From Myxococcales bacterium (GTDB taxonomy: Bacteria > Myxococcota_A > Polyangia > Polyangiales > Polyangiaceae), in assembly GCA_004193285.1 (NCBI GenBank), contig SECP01000017.1, forward strand, positions 1 through 64,000: a stretch of 64,000 nt of DNA, in the 5' to 3' direction. Of the stretch, positions 34,328 to 41,902 are shown piece by piece; the first letter of the stretch is position 1, and every line of letters begins with the position of its first letter. A model generated the notes under the pieces. The model was not told the DNA's origin. It saw nothing but the letters and a program-made list of their open reading frames with translations, and made no database searches. The position numbers were made by a program, and so were the translations under genes.

Positions 34328-35099
34328 GGCTTACCTCGGCGTTTTCATTCTGCGGCAACGCGGCTCGCGGCAGCGATGAGGAGGAGCTGCCACCTCCCCA
34401 GGCGCCGCCCCGCGCCCACGCCACCGGGCGGGGCGACGAGACACGACCCCGTTGGTCTTTGGCCAAGCGAACCATGAGCTTATCAGCCGAAGGACGTGAC
34501 ACCTCCAGCCGCTGAGCGACGGGAAGCGGCAAGGGGCGTCTATCTGCCGAGCGCGTGAGCAGGAGCACGCTGTGCCCCGTACCTTCGATAGCCAGGGCGA
34601 GGCGGCGCACCACGCGAGGCCAGGTACCGAGCGGCACGGACACTCGCTCCCCCACCACGCCCGTGAGATCCACCACCACCACCGCGAATGCCTCCGACTC
34701 TGCCAAGCGGAGCGCGACCCTCGAGAGCGCAGCGAGCGGCGGCCGAGCGATGAGAAGACGTGACAGCTCCACCCCTGCCGCGGCGACGCCGGGACCGTAC
34801 AGGGTCTGCGAAGGATCTACGAAAGCGCACCAGGGGGTACTGGCGCCGCGAGCGCGAGCCTCCGCCTGGGCTTGAGCGCAAGCGGCGAGACCTAAAGACG
34901 TGCCCAGCGCACCTTCGCCAGCCGCGCATAGCTCCACCACGCTGCCGCGCAGAAGCCCGCCGTCTGGCAGGAGCGCGTCCAGCTCCGGAATACCGAAAGA
35001 CAGCCCTTGCGCAGGCTCTTCGGCCGGGCGAGCGAGCCGCACGCCGGCCTGCAGAAAAGCTGGGGAAAGCCGCTCGAGGACATGCGCCGGAAGAGCCAT
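34308..35099 (-). CDS. imuA: ImuA, RecA-like mutasome protein
   Basis: From the ATG at 35099 the protein is 263 residues and matches ImuA in layout: LPAHVLERLSPAFLQ near the N-terminus, FGIPELDALLPDGGLLRGSVVELCA (RecA-like core), and a long beta-alpha core with LIARPPLAALSRVALRLAESEAFAVVVVDLTG. The Walker A region (AGEGALGTSLG) has no lysine at the GKT position. The C-terminus is Gly/Ser-rich. ImuA is required with ImuB and DnaE2 for SOS mutagenesis in Caulobacter and mycobacterial relatives. The LexA-type box ends 2 nt upstream of the ATG; the frame is open further upstream but that part overlaps the box and has no family sequence. Confidence 0.88.
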   Translation of the reverse strand: MALPAHVLERLSPAFLQAGVRLARPAEEPAQGLSFGIPELDALLPDGGLLRGSVVELCAAGEGALGTSLGLAACAQAQAEARARGASTPWCAFVDPSQTLYGPGVAAAGVELSRLLIARPPLAALSRVALRLAESEAFAVVVVDLTGVVGERVSVPLGTWPRVVRRLALAIEGTGHSVLLLTRSADRRPLPLPVAQRLEVSRPSADKLMVRLAKDQRGRVSSPRPVAWARGGAWGGGSSSSSLPRAALPQNENAEVSHVRRLA

Positions 35100-35101
35100 G
35101 T

Positions 35102-35118
35102 ACTGAACATAGTAGCAG
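35102..35118 (-). promoter_or_regulatory. LexA-type SOS box before imuA-imuB
   Basis: On the minus strand the site reads CTGCTACTATGTTCAGT. It shares CTGxTAxxxTGTTCAGT (12 of 17 bases identical) with the dnaE2 box. A TACTAT -10-like hexamer overlaps it, and the box ends 2 nt before the imuA ATG, so the mRNA may have almost no leader. Confidence 0.68.
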
Positions 35119-35279
35119 CCACCAAAAAGGGAAGCCACCTTCGGCCCTGAGACCCCTCCGATCGGACAGACAATGTCCGTGCAAAGCAGCCCTTCGGCGA
35201 GAAGCCGCACTTGCCAAACCCGCGACGGTCGACGAAAACCTTGGCTCGCGTCTCCCTTCGGGACGCGGAGCTTGCCTCG

Positions 35280-36179
35280 ATGGGTGCCCGGCCGATTCAC
35301 TGCGCGCTCGCGCTCGCCTCAACGCTCCTGGCCGCGCCTCTCGCTCGCGCGGCCGCCACGCCCGACTCTATCCCGAAGGGCTGCGGGTCGCGCGCTGCGT
35401 TCGACGCCGAGCTCCGCGCGCGTCTCGGCGATGACGCCCCTCTCGCCCAGGTCTTCGTTGCGATCGCGCCCCACCGCGAAGTCTTTCACCTGCGCGTGAC
35501 GGTCGGTGAAGAACGACGCGAGCTGGAGGACGCCAGCTGCGACGAGCTCTTCCGCGCCGCGATCGTGATCGCCGTATCGATGCTGCTGGAAGAATCGAAG
35601 AGCGCGCCCGCCGCAGCTCCTGCCCCCGCGGCCTCTCCCGCCCCGCCCTCCCGCCGCACGTTCCCGGAGCTCAACACCGCGCTCGGCGCGGGCCTGGGCC
35701 TAGGCACGCTGCCCAAGCCGGTGCTGGCGCTCGAGCTCGAAGCCCAAGCGCGGTGGCGGTTCTTCGGGGTCGGCGCCAACGTGCGCTACCTGCTGCCCAC
35801 GGAGCGCCTAGACGCGACCCAGCGCGGCGCGGACCTGAGCGCGCTCGGGGCAGGCGTGACCGGCATCTTCCGTCCCTCCCCGAGCTGGGAGGCACGGCTA
35901 GGCTTCGCTGCGCAGCAGCTTTACGGAACCGGCGTCGGCATCAGCCGTGGCTACTCCGCAGTCGCTTGGGCCGCAGGCCCCACCCTTGGCTTGGGATGGG
36001 CGCCGCTCAGACAGGGGCGGTTCTGGGCCGGTGTAGGCGCGGAGGGGCAGCTCAACCTGGCGCGCGGCCGTTTCGAAATACGCAATTATTCCGGGGAGCT
36101 CAATGCGCAGAGCTACGTCGTGTACCGCGTGCCGTGGCTCGCGGCGGGAGGATTCTTACGCTTCGGGTTGCTCTGGTAG
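35280..36179 (+). CDS. Putative outer-membrane beta-barrel-like protein
   Basis: The 299-residue protein starts MGARPIHCALALASTLLAAPLARA, a clear Sec signal peptide, so the ATG at 35280 was chosen over the open frame upstream. The N-terminal third has a small mixed domain (VFVAIAPHREVFHLRVTVGEERR) and an Ala/Pro-rich linker (about 115-140). The remaining part alternates aromatic and small residues (GVGANVRYLLP, WEARLGFAAQQLYGTG, AGPTLGLGWAPLRQGRFWAGVG) and ends with FLRFGLLW, a typical barrel end with a C-terminal aromatic. It is followed after 32 nt by an ECF sigma operon, to which it may functionally belong. Function unknown. Confidence 0.7.
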   Translation: MGARPIHCALALASTLLAAPLARAAATPDSIPKGCGSRAAFDAELRARLGDDAPLAQVFVAIAPHREVFHLRVTVGEERRELEDASCDELFRAAIVIAVSMLLEESKSAPAAAPAPAASPAPPSRRTFPELNTALGAGLGLGTLPKPVLALELEAQARWRFFGVGANVRYLLPTERLDATQRGADLSALGAGVTGIFRPSPSWEARLGFAAQQLYGTGVGISRGYSAVAWAAGPTLGLGWAPLRQGRFWAGVGAEGQLNLARGRFEIRNYSGELNAQSYVVYRVPWLAAGGFLRFGLLW

Positions 36180-36211
36180 ACGGATTTCCGGACCCTAGCG
36201 GATAAACGTCA

Positions 36212-36799
36212 ATGGCTGCCGAAGCGCTGGGACGTCGAGCCCCCCCGCAGGATCGTCCTGCGGACGCTGGCGGCCCCGCGCCGGACCTGGCCGCCGTGTA
36301 CGAAGCGAATTTCCGCTACGTCTGGCGCTGCCTGCGGAGCCTCGGCGCGCCAGACCCCCAGCTGGACGACGCCCTGCAGGACGTGTTCGTCGTCGTGCAG
36401 CGCCGTTTGCCCGAGTTCGATGGCGGCGTGCAGCTGCGCACCTGGCTCTACGCGATCGCGCTCCGCGTGGCGCGGAAGTACCGCGACCGAGCGCGACGCG
36501 AGCCTGCCTCCCTCGAGGCGACGCGAGACAGCGCGCCGGAGCTGGTGCTCGAGCACAGCGGCGAAGGCGCCGCCCTCCAGAACGAGCGGCTCGCCCTCGC
36601 CCACGCCGCCCTCGCGACGCTCAGCGACGAGCAGCGCGAGGTCTTCGTGCTGGCGCGCGTCGAACAAATGTCCGCCCCGGAGATCGCCGAGGTCGTCGGC
36701 ATTCCGCTCAACACCGTCTATTCGCGTTTGCGCGCGGCCCGCCTCGCTTTCGAGGCCGAGGTCGCGCGCCGCCGAGCTTTCGTCAGGAACACGCCATGA
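36212..36799 (+). CDS. ECF-type RNA polymerase sigma factor
   Basis: The 195-residue protein has region 2 (about 25-95: LAAVYEANFRYVWRCLRSL, DDALQDVFVVVQRRLPEF, LRTWLYAIALRVARKYRDRAR) and region 4 (about 130-185: LATLSDEQREVFVLARVEQMSAPEIAEVVGIPLNTVYSRLRAARLAF), a clear ECF sigma factor. Start at the ATG at 36212. The stop overlaps the next gene by 4 nt (ATGA), which codes for its membrane partner, so the pair is co-produced. The regulon probably includes the downstream Kazal lipoprotein. Confidence 0.92.
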   Translation: MAAEALGRRAPPQDRPADAGGPAPDLAAVYEANFRYVWRCLRSLGAPDPQLDDALQDVFVVVQRRLPEFDGGVQLRTWLYAIALRVARKYRDRARREPASLEATRDSAPELVLEHSGEGAALQNERLALAHAALATLSDEQREVFVLARVEQMSAPEIAEVVGIPLNTVYSRLRAARLAFEAEVARRRAFVRNTP

Positions 36800-37503
36800 G
36801 CATCGAACCCGAGGATTTGCTGGAAGGCGCGCTGCGCGCGGACTTACCGTCGAAGGACACCGAAGCCCGGCTCCGGCGACGCTTGCTCGGCGCAGGTTTG
36901 GCCATCGGTAACGGCGTCGCGGCGACGACGGCTGCCGCCGCGGGCGGCGCAGGAGTCGCGGCGAAGGTGGCGACTCTGTCCTGGGGACTGAAGGTTGGGC
37001 TCGCGGCGGCGGTGGCGATACCGAGCGTTGGTCTGCTGTGGGAGCACCGCCAGCAGCCGGGCCCCATCGCGGTCGCGCCCGCGGTGGCCAGCGCCACGAG
37101 CCATCCGAGCGCAGCCGTGGCAGGGCCGCGCGCTCTGCCGACCGCGACCGTCGTTGCGGATTCGGCATCCGAGCCGGCCGCCGACTCGCCGCGGGCTCGC
37201 GCCGCCCCTCGCCGCGACGAGCGAGGCGTGACGCCCGGCATCGAAGCGCCGAAGCGGGCCGCGCCCTCACGGACCGAGTTTGCGCCGCCGGAACTGCCGA
37301 AGCCGGCCGCCGCGAGCGCCGCCAGCACGCTTCGGGAGGAGACGCAGCTCCTCGACCGGGCCTTCGCCGAGCTCGCCGCCGGTAACCGCGAGGGCGCGCG
37401 CCGGCTCGTTGCCGAGCATGAGTCTCGTTACCCCTCGGGGTTATTGGTGAAGGAGCGCGAGCGCGCAAAGCTCAAGATTTCGGAGCTGTCTCGGGGAGAT
37501 TGA
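36796..37503 (+). CDS. Membrane-anchored putative anti-sigma factor
   Basis: The 235-residue protein has a short N-terminal cytoplasmic part (LLEGALRADLPSKDTEARLRRRLL), a Gly/Ala-rich stretch and one hydrophobic segment (about 55-78: VATLSWGLKVGLAAAVAIPSVGLLW). An Ala/Pro-rich periplasmic linker (about 85-180) leads to a helical C-terminal domain (LLDRAFAELAAGNREGARRLVAEHESRYPSG, TPR-like). No zinc-binding anti-sigma motif is present. It overlaps the sigma gene by 4 nt and its stop overlaps the following open frame, which fits an ECF/anti-sigma pair. The anti-sigma role is inferred from context and topology. Confidence 0.65.
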   Translation: MSIEPEDLLEGALRADLPSKDTEARLRRRLLGAGLAIGNGVAATTAAAAGGAGVAAKVATLSWGLKVGLAAAVAIPSVGLLWEHRQQPGPIAVAPAVASATSHPSAAVAGPRALPTATVVADSASEPAADSPRARAAPRRDERGVTPGIEAPKRAAPSRTEFAPPELPKPAAASAASTLREETQLLDRAFAELAAGNREGARRLVAEHESRYPSGLLVKERERAKLKISELSRGD

Positions 37504-37514
37504 GAGGAGAAACC

Positions 37515-38681
37515 ATGTCGCTTGGAAATGACCATCAACATCGCGTGAAGAATCGAACGCATTGGGCTTGGCTGCTGCCAATCCTGGCGCTTTCGCCCCT
37601 GGCGCTAGCGGCCAAGGGCTGTGACAACACCGGGGTCGTCGGCGACGAGTGCCCAACCCCGGAGGATTGCCAAGGCGGCACCGCCGGCAAAGGCGGCTCG
37701 GAGCCAGATCAAACCTGCGGCGGATTCATCGCCGGTCAGTGCCTGAACGGTGAAGGCTACTGCGAGTTTCCGCGCGGCGCTGAGTGCGGCGTCGGCGATC
37801 AGACCGGCGTTTGCAAGCCGAAGCCCGAGGCGTGCGACGCGATTTACGCCCCCGTCTGCGGCTGCGACGGCAAGACCTACGGCAACGACTGCGAGGCCCA
37901 GCTCGCGGGGGTCTCCGTGGCCAGCAGCGGCGAGTGCGGGGGCGGCTCCGGCGGCGGAGTGGGCCAGACGTGCGGCGGTATCGCCGCGCTTAGCTGCGAC
38001 GCAGGCCTCTACTGCAACTTCCCGGTCGAGACTCAGTGCGGCGCCGGCGACCAGACCGGAACCTGCACGCCCATGGCGACCGGCGGCTGCACCAAGGAGC
38101 TGAACGAGGTCTGTGGCTGCAACGGCACGACCTACGGTAACCCGTGTATGGCCGCCGCCGCCGGCGTTTCGATCGCCCACCAGGGCGTCTGCAAGCCGAC
38201 GACGGTCGCTTGCGGCGAGGTCGGCACGTGCGCTGACGACGAGTTCTGCAACTTCCCGCCAGAGTCCGCGTGCGGTCTCGCGGACGGCCCGGGCGTTTGC
38301 ACGAAGCGGCCCCCCAAGGGCTCGCCGTGCGACGCCGTTTACGCCCCCGTTTGCGGCTGCGACGGCAAAACCTACGGCAACGATTGCGAAGCACTGGTAG
38401 CCGCCGTGTCCGTCGCGAGCCTCGGCGAGTGCGGGACCCGGCCGGTCGGGGACTGCGGCGGGTTCATCGGCGCCGAGTGCAAGAGCGGCTACTTCTGCAA
38501 CTTCCCGCTGGAAGAGATGTGCGGCGCCGCAGACGGCCTCGGCACATGCACGGTCATCCCGAACGCGTGCCCGCAAAACGTCGACGTGGTGTGCGGCTGC
38601 GACGGCGAGGACTACATGAACCCTTGCGAAGCGAACGCGAAAGGTACCGCCGCCGCGTACAAGGGCGCCTGTAAGAAGTAG
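37515..38681 (+). CDS. Lipoprotein with four Kazal-type inhibitor repeats
   Basis: From the ATG at 37515 (GAGGAG 6 nt upstream) the product is 388 residues: a signal with a lipobox-like AAKGC (Cys36), then four about 74-residue Cys-rich repeats at about 68-141, 152-226, 233-306 and 314-386. Each repeat has a CGGF/I…CEFP-CG half and a Kazal half of the form [16 protein letters not shown] (canonical in repeats 1 and 3, divergent in 2 and 4). Kazal domains block serine proteases in animals and in some bacteria. An export to the cell surface as protease inhibitors or structural Cys-rich modules is inference. Repeats 1 and 3 are almost identical at DNA level, suggesting recent duplication. Confidence 0.87.
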   Translation: MSLGNDHQHRVKNRTHWAWLLPILALSPLALAAKGCDNTGVVGDECPTPEDCQGGTAGKGGSEPDQTCGGFIAGQCLNGEGYCEFPRGAECGVGDQTGVCKPKPEACDAIYAPVCGCDGKTYGNDCEAQLAGVSVASSGECGGGSGGGVGQTCGGIAALSCDAGLYCNFPVETQCGAGDQTGTCTPMATGGCTKELNEVCGCNGTTYGNPCMAAAAGVSIAHQGVCKPTTVACGEVGTCADDEFCNFPPESACGLADGPGVCTKRPPKGSPCDAVYAPVCGCDGKTYGNDCEALVAAVSVASLGECGTRPVGDCGGFIGAECKSGYFCNFPLEEMCGAADGLGTCTVIPNACPQNVDVVCGCDGEDYMNPCEANAKGTAAAYKGACKK

Positions 38682-38700
38682 CGCTCCCGGCCTGGAAACG

Positions 38701-38731
38701 AAGGGTGACTCGGTTTTCCGGGTCACCCTTT
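38701..38731 (+). terminator. Strong rho-independent terminator after the Kazal gene
   Basis: AAGGGTGACTCGG (38701-38713) pairs with CCGGGTCACCCTT (38718-38730) over a TTTT loop with a single T-G wobble. A short TT follows. It sits 19 nt after the stop and isolates the ECF/Kazal operon from the polysaccharide genes. Confidence 0.82.
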
Positions 38732-38895
38732 CGAGCTTGCGGCGGGGCCGGCCTCGCGGCCGCGGCCCAAACAGTGCAGCTCTGGATGCTGAAGCACGGC
38801 CGATACACAGGCCGCGGCATTTAGTCGCAGGCGAATCTCGACATGCGAGGGCGCGCCGGGTATCGAGCAAGGTACCGATTGGAGCAGGTACTCTC

Positions 38896-39834
38896 ATGAA
38901 GAAGACTCTAGTGAGCGGCGGGGCCGGGTTCATTGGCTCGCATCTGTGCGAGCGGCTTTTGGCGCGCGGCGACGACGTGCTCTGCGTCGACAACTACTTC
39001 ACGGGCACGAAGAAGAACGTGCAACACCTGTTCTCGAACCCACTGTTCGAGCTGATGCGGCACGACGTCACCTTCCCGCTCTACGTCGAGGTCAGCCGTA
39101 TCTTCAACCTCGCCTGTCCGGCGTCACCGGTTCACTACCAGTTCGATCCGGTGCAAACGACGAAGACGAGCGTGCACGGGGCGATCAACATGCTCGGCTT
39201 GGCGAAGCGCGTGAAGGCTCGCATCCTGCAGGCCTCCACCTCCGAGGTTTATGGCGACCCCGAGGTTCACCCCCAGCCGGAAGAGTACTGGGGCAAGGTA
39301 AACCCGATCGGCATTCGCAGCTGCTACGACGAAGGCAAGCGCTGCGCAGAGACTCTATTTTTCGACTACCACCGCCAGCACCGGGTCGACATCCGCGTCA
39401 TCCGCATCTTCAACACCTACGGCCCGCGGATGCACCCCAACGACGGGCGCGTGGTCTCGAACTTCATCGTCCAAGCCCTCCGTGGCCAAGACATCACCAT
39501 CTACGGTACCGGCTCGCAGACGCGCTCGTTCTGCTACGTGGACGACTTGGTGGAGGGCATGATCCGCATGATGGATTGCGAGGACTTCACCGGCCCCGTG
39601 AACCTCGGCAACCCCGGCGAGTTCACGATGCTCGAGCTAGCCGAGAAGGTCCTGTCGCTCGTCGGCTCCAAATCCAAGCTCACTTTCATGCCGCTGCCCC
39701 AAGACGACCCCCGGCAGCGTAAGCCCGTGATCGACATGGCCAAGTCCAAGCTCGGAGGGTGGGAGCCGAAGGTCAACCTCCACGACGGCCTGAAGGAAAC
39801 GATCGCTTATTTCCGCAAGGTGTTGGCCGAGTAG
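38896..39834 (+). CDS. UDP-glucuronate decarboxylase (UDP-xylose synthase), SDR family
   Basis: From the ATG at 38896 (GGAGCAGG upstream) the protein is 312 residues and is an extended SDR enzyme converting UDP-glucuronate to UDP-xylose with NAD+. It has the Rossmann motif GGAGFIGSH (8-16), [35 protein letters not shown], the TSEVYGDP active-site segment, the catalytic YDEGKRCAE, and [21 protein letters not shown], all hallmarks of this group. UDP-xylose would feed the exopolysaccharide built by the following genes. The frame is open 53 codons upstream, but those residues are not part of the family. A 15-bp perfect hairpin follows its stop. Confidence 0.93.
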   Translation: MKKTLVSGGAGFIGSHLCERLLARGDDVLCVDNYFTGTKKNVQHLFSNPLFELMRHDVTFPLYVEVSRIFNLACPASPVHYQFDPVQTTKTSVHGAINMLGLAKRVKARILQASTSEVYGDPEVHPQPEEYWGKVNPIGIRSCYDEGKRCAETLFFDYHRQHRVDIRVIRIFNTYGPRMHPNDGRVVSNFIVQALRGQDITIYGTGSQTRSFCYVDDLVEGMIRMMDCEDFTGPVNLGNPGEFTMLELAEKVLSLVGSKSKLTFMPLPQDDPRQRKPVIDMAKSKLGGWEPKVNLHDGLKETIAYFRKVLAE

Positions 39835-39840
39835 CCAGCC

Positions 39841-39876
39841 TTCGCCGAGCGCAAAACGGCCTTTGCGCTCGGCGAA
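39841..39876 (+). terminator. Perfect 15-bp hairpin after the UDP-glucuronate decarboxylase gene
   Basis: TTCGCCGAGCGCAAA (39841-39855) pairs without a mismatch with TTTGCGCTCGGCGAA (39862-39876) over a 6-nt loop, starting 6 nt after the stop. No T-tract follows. It is the strongest hairpin in the window; it may be a terminator or an RNA-stabilising end. Confidence 0.6.
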
Positions 39877-39948
39877 AGTCGCTCGTTCTCGCGGCCGTGT
39901 CGCACGCCTCTTCCAGCTGAGGGGCACAAGCGGTATGACCGCACTAAA

Positions 39949-41790
39949 TTGACGGAAGTAGCGCCCACCGAACGAGAAGACGGAAACCAGCAGGTTCCGG
40001 CATTCTACAAGCGCCGCCGCCGACGCGGCGATGAGCTCGGTCAGATCCTACTTCGCCACAAGCAGATCACGCCCGAGCAGCTCCGAGCCGCGCTCCGGCT
40101 TCAGACGGAAGAAGGCGGCCACCTGGGCGCCATCTTGAAGCGCATGGGCGCGTGCGACAGCCGTGCCATCGCGGAAGCCTTGCTCGAGCAGGTGCGGGTC
40201 ACGCGCGACAAGGGCAAGGCGCGCGAGACCGAGGCACGCGCCCGCGAGTCTCCCTCGCTCATGGGCCTCACGATCCATTGCCGCCCTCGCCTCACGACGA
40301 CGTTGATCGTCCTCTCGGATCTTTTCTCGCTCGGTCTCGGCACGGGCCTCGCGTGGATGCTCATCACCCACGACGCCCCCGGGCGCGTCCAGCGCTACGG
40401 CATCCTCGCGGTCCTGCCGCTTTGCATGCTGATCTTCGCGTACGTGAACCTGTACGCGGCGACGCCCCCCGGGCCTCCGGAGGAGATTCGCCGAACGACG
40501 CTCGCCACCACCTTCGTCTGCGCCGGCTTGTGGCTCGTCTCGTTCTTGGTGCGGAGCGGCGGGTGGGACGGCGTGCAGCACCTGGCCTGGCTCCTGGCCT
40601 GGTTCGTGGGGGTGTTCTTCGTTCCTGTCTTGCGCGCCACGCTGCGGTGGAAGTTCGCGAAGCGGCGCTGGTGGGGTCAGCCGGTGGTGGTGCTGGGCGC
40701 CGGCCGCGTGGGCCGAGCGGTCGTGGGGACACTGCAGCGCCGTCCCCAGCTCGGTTTGAAGCCGGTGGCCGTGCTGGACGACGATCCTGCCAAGCACGGG
40801 ACGCTGCGCGCCACCTGGGGCGACGACGACATCGAGGTGGAGGCGGTCCCGGAGAGCACGGGCGAGCCCCCCAAGTCCACGCCGGAGAGCCCCTCGACTC
40901 GCACTGCTTGGGCGAACTTTTCCCAGATTGACGAAGTGCCGGTGCTCGGCGGCTTGGAGCTCGCCCCCGTGCTCTCGCAGCGGCTCAAGGTGCGCTTCGC
41001 GGTCGTGGCCATGCCCGAGGCGGACTCGGCGGCGCTGCTCAGCATCATCGAGCGCTATGCCGAATCTTTTCAGAGTGTGCTCGCGATCCCGGACCTCTTC
41101 GATTTGGCATTTTTTGGCGCGGCGACGCGTGATCTAGGCGGCGTGCTCGGCATCGAGGTGCGGCGGCAGCTGCTGCTCACGGGCCCGCGCATGGCCAAAC
41201 GGCTGATGGACGTCGGCATCACCGGCTTGGGTCTGCTTCTGGTGAGCCCCCTGCTCATCCTGATCGCGGTGCTCATCAAGCTGGACTCGAAGGGCTCGGT
41301 TTTCTACCACCAGAAGCGGCTGGGTCAGGACGGCGTGCGCTTCCCGGCCCTGAAGTTTCGCACCATGCATGGGGACGGCGAGCGGCGCTTGGCGGAGGTG
41401 CTCGCGCGAGACCCCAAGCTGCGGGCCGAGTACGACGAGTTTCACAAGCTCACGATGGACCCCCGTGTCACCCGCGTGGGTCGCTTCCTCCGTAAGTTCA
41501 GTTTGGACGAGCTGCCGCAGCTGCTGAACGTGCTCTTCGGTGACATGAGCCTGGTGGGTCCGCGGCCCTACCTGGAGCGCGAAATCCCGGAGATGGACCA
41601 GAAAGAGGCCATCATTTTGCGGGTAAAACCTGGCATCACCGGGATTTGGCAAGTGACCGAGCGCAACGCGTCGACCTTCGAGCGGCGGCTGCACATGGAC
41701 GTCGAATACGTCCGCAGCTGGTCTCCCTGGCTGGACATCTACGTGCTGGCTCGCACGATCCCGGTCGTGATCGGCGGCACCGGCTCGTAA
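39949..41790 (+). CDS. Polyprenyl glycosylphosphotransferase with N-terminal MshEN domain (EpsZ-like)
   Basis: The protein (613 residues from TTG 39949) starts with an MshEN-like domain (27-83: [20 protein letters not shown]…[10 protein letters not shown]). Four or five transmembrane helices (about 115-230) and a Rossmann-like part ([20 protein letters not shown]) lead to a bacterial sugar-transferase domain (about 415-610): [69 protein letters not shown]. It would transfer a sugar-1-phosphate from UDP-sugar to undecaprenyl phosphate, initiating exopolysaccharide repeat synthesis. An ATG at 39935 opens only a five-codon frame ending over the TTG (ATTGA), so TTG is used. It is 114 nt after the decarboxylase gene. 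Confidence 0.9.
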   Translation: MTEVAPTEREDGNQQVPAFYKRRRRRGDELGQILLRHKQITPEQLRAALRLQTEEGGHLGAILKRMGACDSRAIAEALLEQVRVTRDKGKARETEARARESPSLMGLTIHCRPRLTTTLIVLSDLFSLGLGTGLAWMLITHDAPGRVQRYGILAVLPLCMLIFAYVNLYAATPPGPPEEIRRTTLATTFVCAGLWLVSFLVRSGGWDGVQHLAWLLAWFVGVFFVPVLRATLRWKFAKRRWWGQPVVVLGAGRVGRAVVGTLQRRPQLGLKPVAVLDDDPAKHGTLRATWGDDDIEVEAVPESTGEPPKSTPESPSTRTAWANFSQIDEVPVLGGLELAPVLSQRLKVRFAVVAMPEADSAALLSIIERYAESFQSVLAIPDLFDLAFFGAATRDLGGVLGIEVRRQLLLTGPRMAKRLMDVGITGLGLLLVSPLLILIAVLIKLDSKGSVFYHQKRLGQDGVRFPALKFRTMHGDGERRLAEVLARDPKLRAEYDEFHKLTMDPRVTRVGRFLRKFSLDELPQLLNVLFGDMSLVGPRPYLEREIPEMDQKEAIILRVKPGITGIWQVTERNASTFERRLHMDVEYVRSWSPWLDIYVLARTIPVVIGGTGS

Positions 41791-41902
41791 GCCAGACGGC
41801 CGGCGCGCCAGAGGCGTCAAAACCTTATCTTTTGCCGCGCCGCCGCCCGGCGTGCACAATCGAGCGCCTTAGGGCAAGCTCGCCCGGTCCGCCTGCTTAT
41901 CC

